Source: Mycobacterium sp. DL592 (GTDB lineage Bacteria; Actinomycetota; Actinomycetes; Mycobacteriales; Mycobacteriaceae). From it: a stretch of 64,000 nt of DNA. Shown in pieces: positions 1 through 10,312 of the stretch (position 1 is its first letter; each line of letters starts with the position of its first letter). The translations under genes were made by a program, and so were the position numbers. Below the pieces are notes generated by a model that ran no database searches, had not been told where the DNA came from, and worked only from the letters and a program-made list of their open reading frames with translations. The stretch lies in the NCBI RefSeq assembly GCF_011694515.1, contig NZ_CP050192.1, positions 543,932 through 607,931 on the forward strand. Reading direction: 5' to 3'.

Positions 1-552
1 CATCAGACCCACGACGCCATGCTTGGCCGCGGCATACGCGAACATCGCTGCGCTGCCGTCGCCGCCCCGGCCGACCAGCCCCTGCGCGGAGCTGGTCAAC
101 ACGATCGACCCGCCCTGACCCTTGCGGATGATCGATGGCACGGTCGCCACGATGGTGTGCCAGACACCGGTCAGGTTGGTGTCGACGATGTCCTTGTACA
201 GCTGTGCATCCAGCGGGTCCTTGATTCCGATCGCGACCACCCCGGCGTTGGCGATGACGATGTCGACCTCACCGAGCTGGTCGATCCCGCTTTGCACTCC
301 CGCCGTCAGAGCATCGAGGTCGCGCACGTCGGCGATGACCGGAACCGCTCGGCGGCCGAGGGCCTCGATCGCGGCCACCGTCTCGTCCAGATCGGCCTTG
401 GTGCCCAGGGGATAGGGGATCGACTCGATGTCGGCGCAGCGGTCGATCGCAATGATGTCGGCACCCTCGGCGGCCAGCGCCACCGCATGACTTCGACCTT
501 GACCGCGGGCCGCGCCGGTGATCACTGCGACGCTGCCGGTGAGCTCTGCCAT
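1..552 (-). CDS. Mycofactocin-type short-chain dehydrogenase/reductase (partial)
   Basis: The C-terminal end is cut off by the left edge of the window; 184 codons are visible from the ATG at 552. The protein has the Rossmann nucleotide-binding motif TGAARGQGRSHA near residues 12-23, the NAG segment, a catalytic Ser in LTSSAQG, and the YAAAK catalytic pair at about Tyr173/Lys177. The GAARGQGRSHA signature is typical of the mycofactocin-coupled SDR subfamily, whose tightly bound NAD(H) is thought to be reoxidised by mycofactocin. The substrate is unknown, probably an alcohol or hydroxysteroid/terpenoid. It shares orientation with the amidohydrolase 40 bp upstream and has a same-subfamily relative at 1667-2527. 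Confidence 0.85.
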   Translation of the reverse strand, partial: MAELTGSVAVITGAARGQGRSHAVALAAEGADIIAIDRCADIESIPYPLGTKADLDETVAAIEALGRRAVPVIADVRDLDALTAGVQSGIDQLGEVDIVIANAGVVAIGIKDPLDAQLYKDIVDTNLTGVWHTIVATVPSIIRKGQGGSIVLTSSAQGLVGRGGDGSAAMFAYAAAKHGVVGLM

Positions 553-592
553 CTGCGGACCCTAACAGCGACCGGGACGAGCCTTCTAACGA

Positions 593-1620
<1,028 letters not shown>

Positions 1621-1666
1621 CGGCAAACCGCCCACCCAATCGGTTGCCATGACCGAGGATGCGGTC

Positions 1667-2527
1667 ATGACCATGGGACGAGTACAGGGAAAAGTCGCTC
1701 TGGTGACCGGTGCAGCCCGTGGGCAGGGCCGAAGCCACGCGGTCAAGCTGGCCGAAGAGGGCGCCGACGTGATCCTCTTCGACATCTGCCGAGACATCGA
1801 GACCAACGGCTACCCGTTGGCCACACCCCATGACCTCGAAGAGGCAGGGCTGGAAGTCGAGAAGACGGGCCGGCGGGCGGTCACCGCTGAAGTCGACGTC
1901 CGCGATCGGGCGGCGGTGGCCACCGAACTGGCCAATGCGGTGGCCGAACTCGGTGGCAGCCTGGACATCGTCGTCGCCAACGCCGGCATCTGCCCGCTGG
2001 GAGACGGGCTGCCGATCACCGCGTTCGCCGACGCCTTCGACGTCGACTTCATCGGTGTGGTCAACACCGTGCACGTCGCGCTGCCGTACCTCAAAGCGGG
2101 CGCCTCGATCATCACCACTGGCTCCATCGCCGCGCTGATCGCCGACAGCCAGCCTGTCGGCGCAGGCGGTCCCGGCGGTCCCGGCGGCGCGGGCTACAGC
2201 TACGCCAAACAGCTCGTGGACTCCTACACCAAGCACCTCGCCGGGCAGCTGGCGCCAATGTCGATCCGGGCCAACGTGATTCACCCGACCAACTGCAACA
2301 CCAACATGCTCAACAGCGACCCGATGTACAAGCAGTTCCGGCCCGATCTTCAGAACCCCACCCGCGACGACGCCCTGCTGGTGTTCCCCGCCATGCAGGC
2401 CATGCCGGTTCCCTACGTCGAGCCCGAGGACATCTCCCAGGTGGTGTGCTTTCTGGCCTCCGACGAGTCGCGCTACATCACCGGCAGCCAGTTCAAGGTC
2501 GACGCCGGCGCGATGCTCAAGTTCTAG
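1667..2527 (+). CDS. Mycofactocin-coupled short-chain dehydrogenase
   Basis: A 286-aa SDR with VTGAARGQGRSHAV at the nucleotide site, ANAG, TTGSIAA (Ser) and YSYAK (Tyr/Lys) before the C-terminal DESRYITGSQFKVDAG segment. The long insert between beta2 and alpha3 and the GQGRSHA motif place it in the mycofactocin-dependent SDR group, like the partial gene at the left edge. A Gly/Pro-rich GPGGPGG stretch precedes the catalytic Tyr. The ATG at 1667 is chosen because a GAGGA ribosome site lies 7 bp upstream; ATGs at 1649 and 1673 are alternatives. Co-location with the ferredoxin and amidohydrolase suggests oxidation of an alcohol made by a P450, which is an inference. Confidence 0.85.
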   Translation: MTMGRVQGKVALVTGAARGQGRSHAVKLAEEGADVILFDICRDIETNGYPLATPHDLEEAGLEVEKTGRRAVTAEVDVRDRAAVATELANAVAELGGSLDIVVANAGICPLGDGLPITAFADAFDVDFIGVVNTVHVALPYLKAGASIITTGSIAALIADSQPVGAGGPGGPGGAGYSYAKQLVDSYTKHLAGQLAPMSIRANVIHPTNCNTNMLNSDPMYKQFRPDLQNPTRDDALLVFPAMQAMPVPYVEPEDISQVVCFLASDESRYITGSQFKVDAGAMLKF

Positions 2528-2530
2528 CGG

Positions 2531-3160
2531 TCAGCCTTGCCAGTACCGCGGCGGCCCGACGCCCGCCGACCGCAGCTCGAGGGCGGCAAGCCCCCGGATC
2601 GCCGTCGGGTCGTCGTGGCGCCACGCCCCTACCGGGTCGAGGCTGATCTCGGTGAGCTTGCGCAACGGACGGTTGGCCAGGGCCCGCAGCGCCAGCAGTT
2701 GCACCCCGGCGTTCGTTCTGGCCAGCGCGACCACCGTCAGCTTGCGCCGGAAGAACCGGATCCGCAGGAACAGCCACGGCATGCCGACCGCCAGGATCGG
2801 CGGGGCGGCGACGGCGATCGCCAGCAGCACCGCCAGCCACGCCGCGGTGGTGTCCAACTCGTGGCCCGCCCCGGCCAGGTCGAGCGCCGCCTCGCTGGCC
2901 GCGCGCAGCGGCTTGGACATCGTGTCGCCGATCAGCGGGACACCGTGCACGCTGTCGCCGGCCGAATGCAGATTGTCCGACAGCCCGGTGGCGCTGTCGT
3001 TGACCTGGCGCCCGACGCTGGAGATGGTCGCGATGGCCGAGTGCACACCCAGACCCACCGTGACCCACAGGACCGCCCACAGGACGACCAGCAGGTCGGT
3101 GACCAACTGCACCAGCAGTCGACCCGGGGTGGTGGCATAGGGCAGATACCGCGATCTCAT
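2531..3160 (-). CDS. Conserved mycobacterial membrane protein (Rv0779c-like)
   Basis: 209 aa with two hydrophobic regions: one near residues 15-40 (LLVVLWAVLWVTVGLGV) and one near 110-140 (WLAVLLAIAVAAPPILAVG), followed by a basic cytoplasmic tail. No enzymatic motif is recognised. It sits convergent to the SDR and divergent from purC, the place of Rv0779c in M. tuberculosis (recalled synteny). The open frame runs far beyond the ATG at 3160, but that extension lies antisense to purC and has low-complexity composition, so the ATG at 3160 is taken. Function unknown. Confidence 0.7.
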   Translation of the reverse strand: MRSRYLPYATTPGRLLVQLVTDLLVVLWAVLWVTVGLGVHSAIATISSVGRQVNDSATGLSDNLHSAGDSVHGVPLIGDTMSKPLRAASEAALDLAGAGHELDTTAAWLAVLLAIAVAAPPILAVGMPWLFLRIRFFRRKLTVVALARTNAGVQLLALRALANRPLRKLTEISLDPVGAWRHDDPTAIRGLAALELRSAGVGPPRYWQG

Positions 3161-3211
3161 GGCTCGATCCCAGCACAGTCGCGTCCGCTCAGCGGCCGAT
3201 AGGCTGACCCG

Positions 3212-4105
3212 ATGCGCCCCGCTCTGAGCGACTATCAGCATCTGGCCAGCGGCAAGGTACGCGAGATCTACCGCATCGACGACGAGCACCTGCTCTTCGT
3301 CGCCAGCGACCGGATCTCGGCCTTCGACTACATCCTCGACAGCCTCATCCCCGACAAGGGCCGCATCCTCACCGCGATGAGCGTCTTCTTCTTCGACTAC
3401 ATCGACGCGCCCAACCATCTGGCAGGCCCGCCTGACGACCCGCGCATCCCCGGCGAGGTGCTGGGCCGTGCACTGGTGGTCCGGCGGTTGGAGATGGTGC
3501 CCGTCGAGTGCGTCGCCCGCGGCTACCTCACCGGATCGGGCCTGCTGGACTACCAGCGCACCGGATCGGTCTGCGGCATCCCGCTGCCGCCGGGCCTCGG
3601 CGAGGCCAGCAAGTTCGAGACCCCGCTGTTCACCCCGGCGACCAAGGCCGAGTTCGGCGAACACGACGAGAACATCTCGTTCGCTCAGGTCATCGAACTC
3701 GTGGGCGCGGTGCGGGCCAACCAGCTCGAGGAGCGGACGCTGCAGATCTACACCCAGGCCGCCGACCACGCCCTGACCAAAGGCATCATCATCGCCGACA
3801 CCAAGTTCGAGTTCGGCGTCGACGCCGACGACCGGGTGGTGCTGGCCGACGAAGTGTTCACCCCAGACTCCTCGCGGTACTGGCCCGCCGACACCTACAC
3901 CCAAGGTGTGGTGCAGCCGAGCTTCGACAAGCAGTTCGTCCGCAACTGGCTCACCGGGCCGGAGTCGGGCTGGGACCGCTACGGATCGGTACCCCCGCCG
4001 CCACTTCCCGACGACATCATCGAGGCCACCCGGGCCCGTTATATCGAAGCCTACGAACGAATTTCGGGACTCTCGTTCGCCGACTGGATCGGACCCACCG
4101 TATGA
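3212..4105 (+). CDS. purC: SAICAR synthetase (phosphoribosylaminoimidazole-succinocarboxamide synthase)
   Basis: 297 aa, normal length for actinobacterial PurC. It catalyses the ATP-dependent joining of CAIR and aspartate in purine synthesis. Visible motifs include SGKVREIY near the N-terminus, SDRISAFD, the [12 protein letters not shown] segment and ADTKFEFG, all classic SAICAR synthetase signatures that bind ATP and CAIR. The stop overlaps the start of the oligopeptidase gene (ATGA at 4102-4105), so the two are translationally coupled, as in other mycobacteria. Confidence 0.98.
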   Translation: MRPALSDYQHLASGKVREIYRIDDEHLLFVASDRISAFDYILDSLIPDKGRILTAMSVFFFDYIDAPNHLAGPPDDPRIPGEVLGRALVVRRLEMVPVECVARGYLTGSGLLDYQRTGSVCGIPLPPGLGEASKFETPLFTPATKAEFGEHDENISFAQVIELVGAVRANQLEERTLQIYTQAADHALTKGIIIADTKFEFGVDADDRVVLADEVFTPDSSRYWPADTYTQGVVQPSFDKQFVRNWLTGPESGWDRYGSVPPPPLPDDIIEATRARYIEAYERISGLSFADWIGPTV

Positions 4106-6207
4106 ACCCGCCCGTCGCCAAGCGCGTCGACACCCGCCGCGTCCACCACGACGACGTCTTCGTCGACCCCTACGAGTGGTTGCGGGAGAAGTCCGATCCC
4201 GAGGTCATCGCCCACCTCGAGGCCGAAAACGAGTATGCCGACCAGGCAACCGAGTATCTGGAACCGCTGCGGCAGAAGATCTTCGACGAGATCAAGTCCC
4301 GAACCAAGGAGACCGACCTCTCGGTACCGACCCGCCGGGGCGACTGGTGGTACTACGGGCGGAGCTTCGAGGGCAAGCAGTACGGGGTGCACTGCCGGTG
4401 CCCGCTGTCCGATCCGGACGACTGGACCCCGCCGGTGTTCGACGAGCACACCGACATCCCCGGCGAGCAGATACTGCTCGACGAGAACGCGCTTGCCGAA
4501 GGGCACGACTTCTTCGCGCTCGGCGCCAGCAGTGTGAGCCTGGACGGCAACCTGCTGGCGTACTCCGTCGACGTCGTGGGTGACGAGCGATACACACTGC
4601 GGTTCAAGGACTTACGCACCGACAAGCTCTACCCCGATGAGATCGCCGGCATCTCCTCCGGCGTGACATGGGCGGCGGACAACGGATGCGTGTACTACAC
4701 GACCGTGGACGACGCCTGGCGGCCCGACACCGTGTGGCGGCACCGTCTGGGTTCGGCTGAGCCCGACGAGCAGGTGTTCCACGAGCCCGACGAACGGTTC
4801 TGGATCGGGGTCGGCCGCACCCGCAGCAACAAGTACGTGATGATCGCCGCCGGATCGGCGATCACCTCCGAGGTGTTCGTCGCAGACGCCGCCGACCCGG
4901 CAGCACCGTTCGTCTCGATCCTGCCGCGCCGTGACGGCGTCGAGTACTCGGTGGAACACGCCGTGGTCGACGGCGAGGACCGCTTCCTGATCCTGCACAA
5001 CGACGGTGCCGTCAACTTCACCCTCGTGGAGGCGCCGGTCGCCGATCCGACCGCCCAGCGCACCCTGATCGCCGCACGCGACGACGTCAGGCTCGACGGT
5101 GTCGACGCGTTCGGCGATCACCTCGTCGTCAGCTATCGCCGGGAAGCGTTGCCGCGCATCCAGTTGTGGCCCATCGGCCCCGACGGCTACGGAACGCCCG
5201 AGGAGATCACCTTCGACTCGGAACTGACCTCGGCCGGCCTGGCAGGCAACCCCAACTGGATCGCGCCGAAGCTTCGGGTGGGCACCACATCCTTCATCAC
5301 GCCGCTGCGGATCTACGACCTTGACCTGGCCACCGGTGAGCGCACCCTACTGCGCGAGCAACCGGTCCTGGGTGGCTACCGCCGCGAGGACTACGTCGAA
5401 CGCCGGGACTGGGCCGTCGCCGCCGACGGCACCCGGGTGCCCATCTCCCTGGTGTACCGCGCCGGTATCGAATTCCCCGCTCCCACAGTCCTGTACGGGT
5501 ACGGCGCCTACGAGTCCTCCGAGGACCCGCGATTCTCGGTGGCCCGGCTGTCGCTGCTCGACCGGGGGATGGTGTTCGCCATCGCCCACATCCGCGGCGG
5601 CGGGGAGATGGGGCGGCTGTGGTACGAGCGCGGCAAGCTGCTGGAGAAGCGCAACACCTTCACCGACTTCATCGCTGTCGCCGAGCATCTGATCGACAGC
5701 GGTCTGACCCGGCCGCAGAACCTCGTCGCTCTCGGCGGCAGCGCCGGCGGCCTGCTGATGGGCGCGGTCGCCAACCTCGCACCGCACCTGTTCGCCGGAA
5801 TCCTCGCCCAGGTGCCGTTCGTCGATCCCCTCACCAGCATCCTGGACCCGTCGCTGCCACTGACCGTGACGGAGTGGGACGAGTGGGGAAACCCGTTGGA
5901 GTACAAGGACGTCTACTTCTACATGAAGTCCTACTCGCCGTATGAGAACGTCGAGGCCAAAGACTATCCGGCCATCCTGGCGATGACGTCGCTCAACGAC
6001 ACCCGGGTGCTCTACGTCGAACCGGCCAAATGGGTTGCCGCACTGCGACACACGAAGACCGACGGCCATCCGGTGCTGCTCAAGACCCAGATGACCGCAG
6101 GCCACGGCGGAATCAGCGGCCGCTACGAGCGGTGGAAAGAGGCGGCGTTCCAGTACTCCTGGCTGCTGGCCACCGCCGACAGCGAGCACTACGGGAAGCA
6201 GGCCTAG
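4102..6207 (+). CDS. ptrB: Oligopeptidase B (protease II, S9A family)
   Basis: 701 aa with a seven-bladed propeller N-terminal domain and a C-terminal alpha/beta hydrolase domain. The catalytic triad is visible: Ser547 in GGSAGG, Asp633 in LNDTRV and His668 in GHGG. The [10 protein letters not shown] segment ahead of the Ser is diagnostic of prolyl oligopeptidase/oligopeptidase B. It cleaves short peptides after Arg/Lys in the cytoplasm. The reading frame is intact here, whereas I recall that M. tuberculosis H37Rv has it split into ptrBa and ptrBb. The ATG at 4102 overlaps the purC stop, which fixes the start. Confidence 0.93.
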   Translation: MNPPVAKRVDTRRVHHDDVFVDPYEWLREKSDPEVIAHLEAENEYADQATEYLEPLRQKIFDEIKSRTKETDLSVPTRRGDWWYYGRSFEGKQYGVHCRCPLSDPDDWTPPVFDEHTDIPGEQILLDENALAEGHDFFALGASSVSLDGNLLAYSVDVVGDERYTLRFKDLRTDKLYPDEIAGISSGVTWAADNGCVYYTTVDDAWRPDTVWRHRLGSAEPDEQVFHEPDERFWIGVGRTRSNKYVMIAAGSAITSEVFVADAADPAAPFVSILPRRDGVEYSVEHAVVDGEDRFLILHNDGAVNFTLVEAPVADPTAQRTLIAARDDVRLDGVDAFGDHLVVSYRREALPRIQLWPIGPDGYGTPEEITFDSELTSAGLAGNPNWIAPKLRVGTTSFITPLRIYDLDLATGERTLLREQPVLGGYRREDYVERRDWAVAADGTRVPISLVYRAGIEFPAPTVLYGYGAYESSEDPRFSVARLSLLDRGMVFAIAHIRGGGEMGRLWYERGKLLEKRNTFTDFIAVAEHLIDSGLTRPQNLVALGGSAGGLLMGAVANLAPHLFAGILAQVPFVDPLTSILDPSLPLTVTEWDEWGNPLEYKDVYFYMKSYSPYENVEAKDYPAILAMTSLNDTRVLYVEPAKWVAALRHTKTDGHPVLLKTQMTAGHGGISGRYERWKEAAFQYSWLLATADSEHYGKQA

Positions 6208-6213
6208 GGGCGC

Positions 6214-7104
6214 TCAGCCGTCGAGCAGCGCCAGCCGGGAACGCACCCGGCGATCCAGGAAGTCCCAGAGCACCTGCTCGAAGACCGCGTTGTCGTCACC
6301 GGCGACCATGTGGTGCGCGTCGGCCACCGACGCGAACTCGGCATGCGGAACGAGGTGCAGAAACCGCACCGAGTCCTCGATGCTGAGAACGTCGGACTTA
6401 CCGCCCCGAACCAGCAGGGTGGGAATCCGCAAGGTGCCCGCCGCCGCCCCGAGCCACGCCGGGTCGGTCAAGGTGTTGCGTTGCACCGCTTGATCTTCCG
6501 GTGAAGCGAGGAAGGCCGGATCCCAGTGCCAGTACCACCGGCCGTCGATCTCGCGAAGGTTGCGCTTGAGGCCGTCGAGACTCTTCGGCCGGGGCCGGTG
6601 CGACAGGTAGGCCGCGACGTAGTCCCCGGCCTCTTCCAGCGATGCGAAGCCCTCCTTGGCGCGCCCCATCATGAAGTCACGAATCCTGCTGGTCCCCTTG
6701 GGCTGCAGGAACGGCGAGACATCGACCAGGACCAGGCCGAGCGCGAGGTCGGGCCGCAACCCCAGCGCGGCCAGCGACGAGATGCCGCCCAGGGAGGCCC
6801 CCACCAGCACAGGCGGGCGCCCGAGGAACTCGGTGATCCGGACGACGTCGTCGGCGAAGCGGTCCAGGGAGTAGACGCCGTCGGGGGACCAGCCACTGTC
6901 ACCATGCCCGCGCAGGTCGACGGTCAACGCGTACCAGTTCTGCGTGCCGAGGTCGGCGGCGGTCTTCGTCCAGGAGTGCCGGGTCTGACCGCCCCCGTGC
7001 AGCAGCACCACCGGGTGATCGGCCGGGTCACCGTAGGCATCGGCGCACAGCTCGAGATCCGCGGCCGGGATACGACGCTGGCGGGCCGGGGAAGTCTGCG
7101 TCAC
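6214..7104 (-). CDS. Alpha/beta hydrolase
   Basis: 296-aa alpha/beta hydrolase-fold protein. It has the oxyanion motif LLHGGGQTRHSW, the LRGHGDS strand, the nucleophile elbow VGASLGG (Ser) and a C-terminal His in VADAHHMVAG. Such mycobacterial proteins are esterases, lipases or peroxidases; the substrate cannot be assigned. It is convergent to ptrB with 6 bp between the stops and divergent from the glutathione peroxidase gene. The 107-bp upstream gap shows nothing I can name. Confidence 0.85.
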   Translation of the reverse strand: MTQTSPARQRRIPAADLELCADAYGDPADHPVVLLHGGGQTRHSWTKTAADLGTQNWYALTVDLRGHGDSGWSPDGVYSLDRFADDVVRITEFLGRPPVLVGASLGGISSLAALGLRPDLALGLVLVDVSPFLQPKGTSRIRDFMMGRAKEGFASLEEAGDYVAAYLSHRPRPKSLDGLKRNLREIDGRWYWHWDPAFLASPEDQAVQRNTLTDPAWLGAAAGTLRIPTLLVRGGKSDVLSIEDSVRFLHLVPHAEFASVADAHHMVAGDDNAVFEQVLWDFLDRRVRSRLALLDG

Positions 7105-7211
7105 TGAATCACTCCGTCGATGTCGTGGAAATGCCCTCTCTTCAGTAGCAGACGATGTGGCAGGCGCGACCGGCGGGGCGGGTGGGCCTCCGGCCGGGTA
7201 CGGTCACCGTC

Positions 7212-7700
7212 ATGGCCCTGACTGATATCCCGCTGACCACGCTCGACGGCACGCCGACCTCGCTGGGCGACTACGCCGATCGCGCCATCCTGCTGGTCAA
7301 CGTCGCTTCCAAGTGCGGTCTCACCCCGCAGTACGGTGCCCTCGAGCAGCTGGCCCGCGACTACGCCGACCGAGGCCTGACCGTGATCGGGGTGCCGTGC
7401 AACCAGTTCATGGGCCAGGAACCCGGCACCCCCGAGGAGATCGCCACCTTCTGCTCGACGACCTACGGGGTGACCTTCCCGCTGCTGGCCAAGACCGACG
7501 TCAACGGCGAGGACCGTCACCCGCTGTACGCCGAACTGACCAAGACCGCCGACGCCGAAGGTCAGGCCGGCGACATCCAGTGGAACTTCGAGAAGTTCCT
7601 GATCGCCCCTGGCGGCGAGGTGGTCGCCCGGTTCCGTCCGCGCACCGAACCGGATGCAACCGAGGTGGTCGCCGCGATCGAAGCGGTCCTGCCGAACTGA
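7212..7700 (+). CDS. Glutathione-peroxidase-family thiol peroxidase (Cys type)
   Basis: 162 aa. The peroxidatic residue is Cys35 in NVASKCGLT, not selenocysteine. The GVPCNQF motif gives the conserved Gln, and IQWNFEKF gives Trp and Asn, completing the GPx tetrad. A further Cys in TFCSTTYGV could act as resolving Cys. Actinobacteria lack glutathione, and Cys-type GPx enzymes usually take electrons from thioredoxin, so this is probably a thioredoxin-dependent lipid or hydrogen peroxide reductase. The ATG at 7212 gives the expected N-terminus; the frame is open upstream but without a plausible start. Confidence 0.92.
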   Translation: MALTDIPLTTLDGTPTSLGDYADRAILLVNVASKCGLTPQYGALEQLARDYADRGLTVIGVPCNQFMGQEPGTPEEIATFCSTTYGVTFPLLAKTDVNGEDRHPLYAELTKTADAEGQAGDIQWNFEKFLIAPGGEVVARFRPRTEPDATEVVAAIEAVLPN

Positions 7701-7768
7701 TCCGGATGGTCGTCTGACATCTCGATGGACGACACCATGTGGACACCTGGAGTTGTCAGAATCCACAC

Positions 7769-8473
7769 ATGGCTGGACGACTCATCGTGTCGGTGTCCGG
7801 AATCTGCGAGCGCACGCTCGGCGATGTCGACGAGTTCTGCTCGGTGCTCGACAGCCAGGGCGTACCGGTGTCGCTGCTGGTGGCGCCCCGGCTCAAAGAC
7901 GGCTACCGGCTGGAAGCCGACCCCGTGACGGTCGACTGGCTGGCGCGCCGCCGGGCCGCCGGCGACGCGGTGGTACTGCACGGCTTCGACGAGGCCGCGA
8001 CCAAGAAACGCCGGGGCGAATTCGCCACGCTGCCCGCCCACGAGGCCAACCTGCGCCTGATGGGTGCCGACCGGGTGCTCGAGCACGTCGGGCTTAGGAC
8101 CAGGCTGTTCGCCGCACCCGGCTGGACGGTGTCGTCGGGAACGGTGACTGCGTTGCCGCGCAACGGGTTTCGCATGCTGGCCGACCTCCATGGCATGACC
8201 GACCTGGTGAGCGGATCGACCGTGCGGGGCCGGGTGCTCGGTATCGGTGAAGGGTTCCTGTCCGAGCCGTGGTGGTGCCGGACGTTGGTGCTGTCCGCCG
8301 AGCGGACGGCGCGGCGCGGCGGTCTGGTCCGGGTCGGCGTCGCGGCGCGGCAACTGCGCAAGCCCGGACCTCGGCAGGCCATGCTCGACGTCGTCAACCT
8401 CGCCCTGATGCACGGCTGCGCACCGGCGGTCTACCGGTGGGAACGTGACCAGCCGGCATCGTCAGCGGCTTGA
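7769..8473 (+). CDS. DUF2334-type polysaccharide deacetylase-like protein
   Basis: 234 aa starting MAGRLIVSVSG. It resembles DUF2334 proteins, a divergent branch of the NodB/polysaccharide deacetylase barrel: VVLHGFDE gives the HxxDE-like metal motif after the second strand, and the RLFAAPGWTVS loop corresponds to the substrate strand (AP.W). Neither signal peptide nor membrane segment is present, so it is probably cytoplasmic. It corresponds in position to Rv0784 of M. tuberculosis (recalled). The 3' end overlaps the convergent SDR gene by 12 bp. Confidence 0.75.
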   Translation: MAGRLIVSVSGICERTLGDVDEFCSVLDSQGVPVSLLVAPRLKDGYRLEADPVTVDWLARRRAAGDAVVLHGFDEAATKKRRGEFATLPAHEANLRLMGADRVLEHVGLRTRLFAAPGWTVSSGTVTALPRNGFRMLADLHGMTDLVSGSTVRGRVLGIGEGFLSEPWWCRTLVLSAERTARRGGLVRVGVAARQLRKPGPRQAMLDVVNLALMHGCAPAVYRWERDQPASSAA

Positions 8474-9268
8474 ACCCGACCCCGAAGCGGTCGTCGCGAT
8501 CCCGCCGTCGACCGGGATGATCGCCCCGTTCACATAGGAACCCGCGCGGCTCGCCAGGAAGATCGCGATACCGGCCATGTCGTCGTCACGGCCGATGCGG
8601 CGCATCGGAGCCGCGGCGGCGATCGCCTCACCGAAGGCATCCAGCGTGGCGGCCATCATCTTCGACGGGAACGGCCCGGGCGCCACCGCATTGACGGTGA
8701 TGTGTTGCGGGCCAAGTTCTTTCGCCAACACCCGGGTGAGCTGGTGCAGGGCGGCCTTACTTGCCGAGTAGGAGTAGGTCGGCAGGACCGGCACGTGGAT
8801 GCCGTCGATGCTGCCGATATTGATCACCCGCGCGGGGTCGTCTTGGGTGCCGGCCTTGCGCAGCGCGGGTACCAACTCCTGCACCATCCAGAACGGCGAC
8901 TTCACGTTCAGGTCGAGCACCCTGTCCCACCCTGATGCCGGAAACGTCTCCAGCGGCTCGCCCCACGTCGCCCCGGCGTTGTTGACCAGGATGTGCAGCG
9001 CGTCGGTGTCGGCGAGCACCCCGGCGGCCAGCCGCTTGCACTCCTGCTGCTGGGACAGGTCCGCCGGAATGCCCCGCACGTCCCCGAACGCCGACAACGC
9101 CTCGACCGCCTGCTCGCAGGCATCGGGTTTGCGGGAGCTGACGATGACCCGCGCCCCCGCTTGCAGCAGGCCGCGGGCGATCATCATGCCGATTCCGCGG
9201 GTGCCGCCGGTCACCAGCGCCGTCTTCCCCGACAGGCCGAACAACTCGGTCAGATCTGCAGCGCTCAT
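8462..9268 (-). CDS. Short-chain dehydrogenase/reductase (RhlG/FabG-like)
   Basis: 268-aa classical SDR: VTGGTRGIG nucleotide-binding motif, NNAGATWG, Ser in NIGSIDG, YSYSASK catalytic Tyr/Lys and VAPGPFPSKM. The overall pattern is that of NADPH-dependent 3-oxoacyl reductases and RhlG-like SDRs. The start overlaps the stop of the upstream 121-aa gene (9265-9268), so the pair is co-transcribed and translationally coupled. The substrate is unknown. Confidence 0.85.
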   Translation of the reverse strand: MSAADLTELFGLSGKTALVTGGTRGIGMMIARGLLQAGARVIVSSRKPDACEQAVEALSAFGDVRGIPADLSQQQECKRLAAGVLADTDALHILVNNAGATWGEPLETFPASGWDRVLDLNVKSPFWMVQELVPALRKAGTQDDPARVINIGSIDGIHVPVLPTYSYSASKAALHQLTRVLAKELGPQHITVNAVAPGPFPSKMMAATLDAFGEAIAAAAPMRRIGRDDDMAGIAIFLASRAGSYVNGAIIPVDGGIATTASGSGSSR

Positions 9269-9630
9269 GTTTCCTCAATTCCGTTCGGCGGCAGGCCGAG
9301 AAGCCTCTGCCGCTCAGCATCCTGTTGGGCGCGAAGGGCTTTCATGTCGTAGCGGGGATCGCCGGCCAGGTCGAAGACAGCCCGCTGCCCGGCGCTGTCC
9401 CAGATCACCGGTACGACGTCACCCGGCCCGGGTTTGAGACCCATCACCGTGAAGGTATCGGTGATCTCGATTCGTGCCGGTTCGCCGTTACCCGGATGGA
9501 CATCGACGACGAAGTCGTACTTGCGGTAGTCGTTGGTCGCGATCTTATTGGCCTGCTGCACATGCAGAACCGTTGCCGTACAACGCTCGCCACGCCGCTG
9601 CAGCCGCCACCTGTCGAACATCGCCCGCAC
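9265..9630 (-). CDS. Conserved hypothetical protein (121 aa)
   Basis: Small soluble protein with an N-terminal basic helix (FDRWRLQRRGERC) and a beta-rich core (TATVLHV, YDFVVDVHP, RIEITDTF, GDVVPVIWD) ending in a charged helix (YDMKALRAQQDAER). The beta pattern resembles the DUF3592/OB-like proteins often seen in actinobacteria, but I cannot name the family firmly. It is translationally coupled to the SDR downstream (ATGA at 9265-9268) and 10 bp from the MBL-fold gene upstream, so the three minus-strand genes probably form one operon. Confidence 0.65.
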   Translation of the reverse strand: MRAMFDRWRLQRRGERCTATVLHVQQANKIATNDYRKYDFVVDVHPGNGEPARIEITDTFTVMGLKPGPGDVVPVIWDSAGQRAVFDLAGDPRYDMKALRAQQDAERQRLLGLPPNGIEET

Positions 9631-9640
9631 AGCCCGTCCT

Positions 9641-10279
9641 CTAGAACCGCACCGAGTTCTCCTCGGGCAGCACCCGGAAGTCAGTGTCGGTCATCTCCGT
9701 GAGTCGACCGTAGTAGATGCCGCGAGCCTCCGGGGCGACGACGCCCTGGTGGATCGGAACGGCATGTTCGGGGGCCACGGCACGCAGGTAGTCGACCGCC
9801 TCGGAGATCTTCATCCACGGCGCGGCCGCCGGGGTGGCCAGCACGTCCACCGGCTCGCCGGGGACGAACAACGCGTCACCGGGGTGCATCAGCCGGGCCG
9901 GGTGCTCGTCATCGCCGACGAGATAGGAGATGTTGTCGATGATCGGTATCTCGGGATGGATGACGGCATGTCGGCCACCCACCCCGCGGATGGTCAGGCC
10001 GTCGACGGCCAGCTCGTCGCCGACGTGCACCGCCTGCCACCGTCCGCCGAGCTCGGCAGCGGTGGCCGGGTCGGCGTAGAGCGCGGCACCCGGGTTGGCC
10101 TCCACCAGCGCGGGCAGCCGCTCCCGGTCGGCGTGGTCGGGGTGCTGATGGGTGATCAGGATCGCCGACAGACCGGTCACACCCTCGAAGCCGTGCGAGA
10201 AGTTGCCCGGATCGAACAACAGCGTGGCGCCGCCGAGCTCGGCGAGAAGGCATGAATGGCCGAAATGCGTCAATTCCAT
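9641..10279 (-). CDS. Metallo-beta-lactamase-fold hydrolase (UlaG-like; Rv0786c-like)
   Basis: 212 aa. It starts MELTHFGHSCLL, typical of UlaG/YtnP-like MBL proteins, and has the HQHPDH metal-binding motif near residue 45 and further His residues (IHPEIPII, LMHPGDALF, PIHQG). The fold hydrolyses lactone, phosphodiester or ester bonds with two metal ions; no substrate is evident. It is the first gene of the minus-strand trio (MBL, 121-aa protein, SDR) and divergent from the secreted protein gene across a 33-bp gap. Confidence 0.85.
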   Translation of the reverse strand: MELTHFGHSCLLAELGGATLLFDPGNFSHGFEGVTGLSAILITHQHPDHADRERLPALVEANPGAALYADPATAAELGGRWQAVHVGDELAVDGLTIRGVGGRHAVIHPEIPIIDNISYLVGDDEHPARLMHPGDALFVPGEPVDVLATPAAAPWMKISEAVDYLRAVAPEHAVPIHQGVVAPEARGIYYGRLTEMTDTDFRVLPEENSVRF

Positions 10280-10312
10280 GCTTACGATTGTGCGCTTAGG
10301 GGAGGCGTCACT

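Noticed and set aside
2158..2190. GGTCCCGGC-type tandem repeat
   Set aside because: It encodes a short GPGGPGG loop inside the SDR and is too short to be a repeat element.
2531..3904. 457-codon minus-strand frame extending the Rv0779c-like gene across purC
   Set aside because: The added part is antisense to purC and low complexity in Val/Gly/Asp/Glu; the ATG at 3160 gives the expected two-helix protein.
3508..4101. Open frame continuing upstream of the oligopeptidase start
   Set aside because: It overlaps purC in another frame and encodes Arg/Gly/His-rich shadow sequence; the ATG at 4102 in the purC stop is the natural start.
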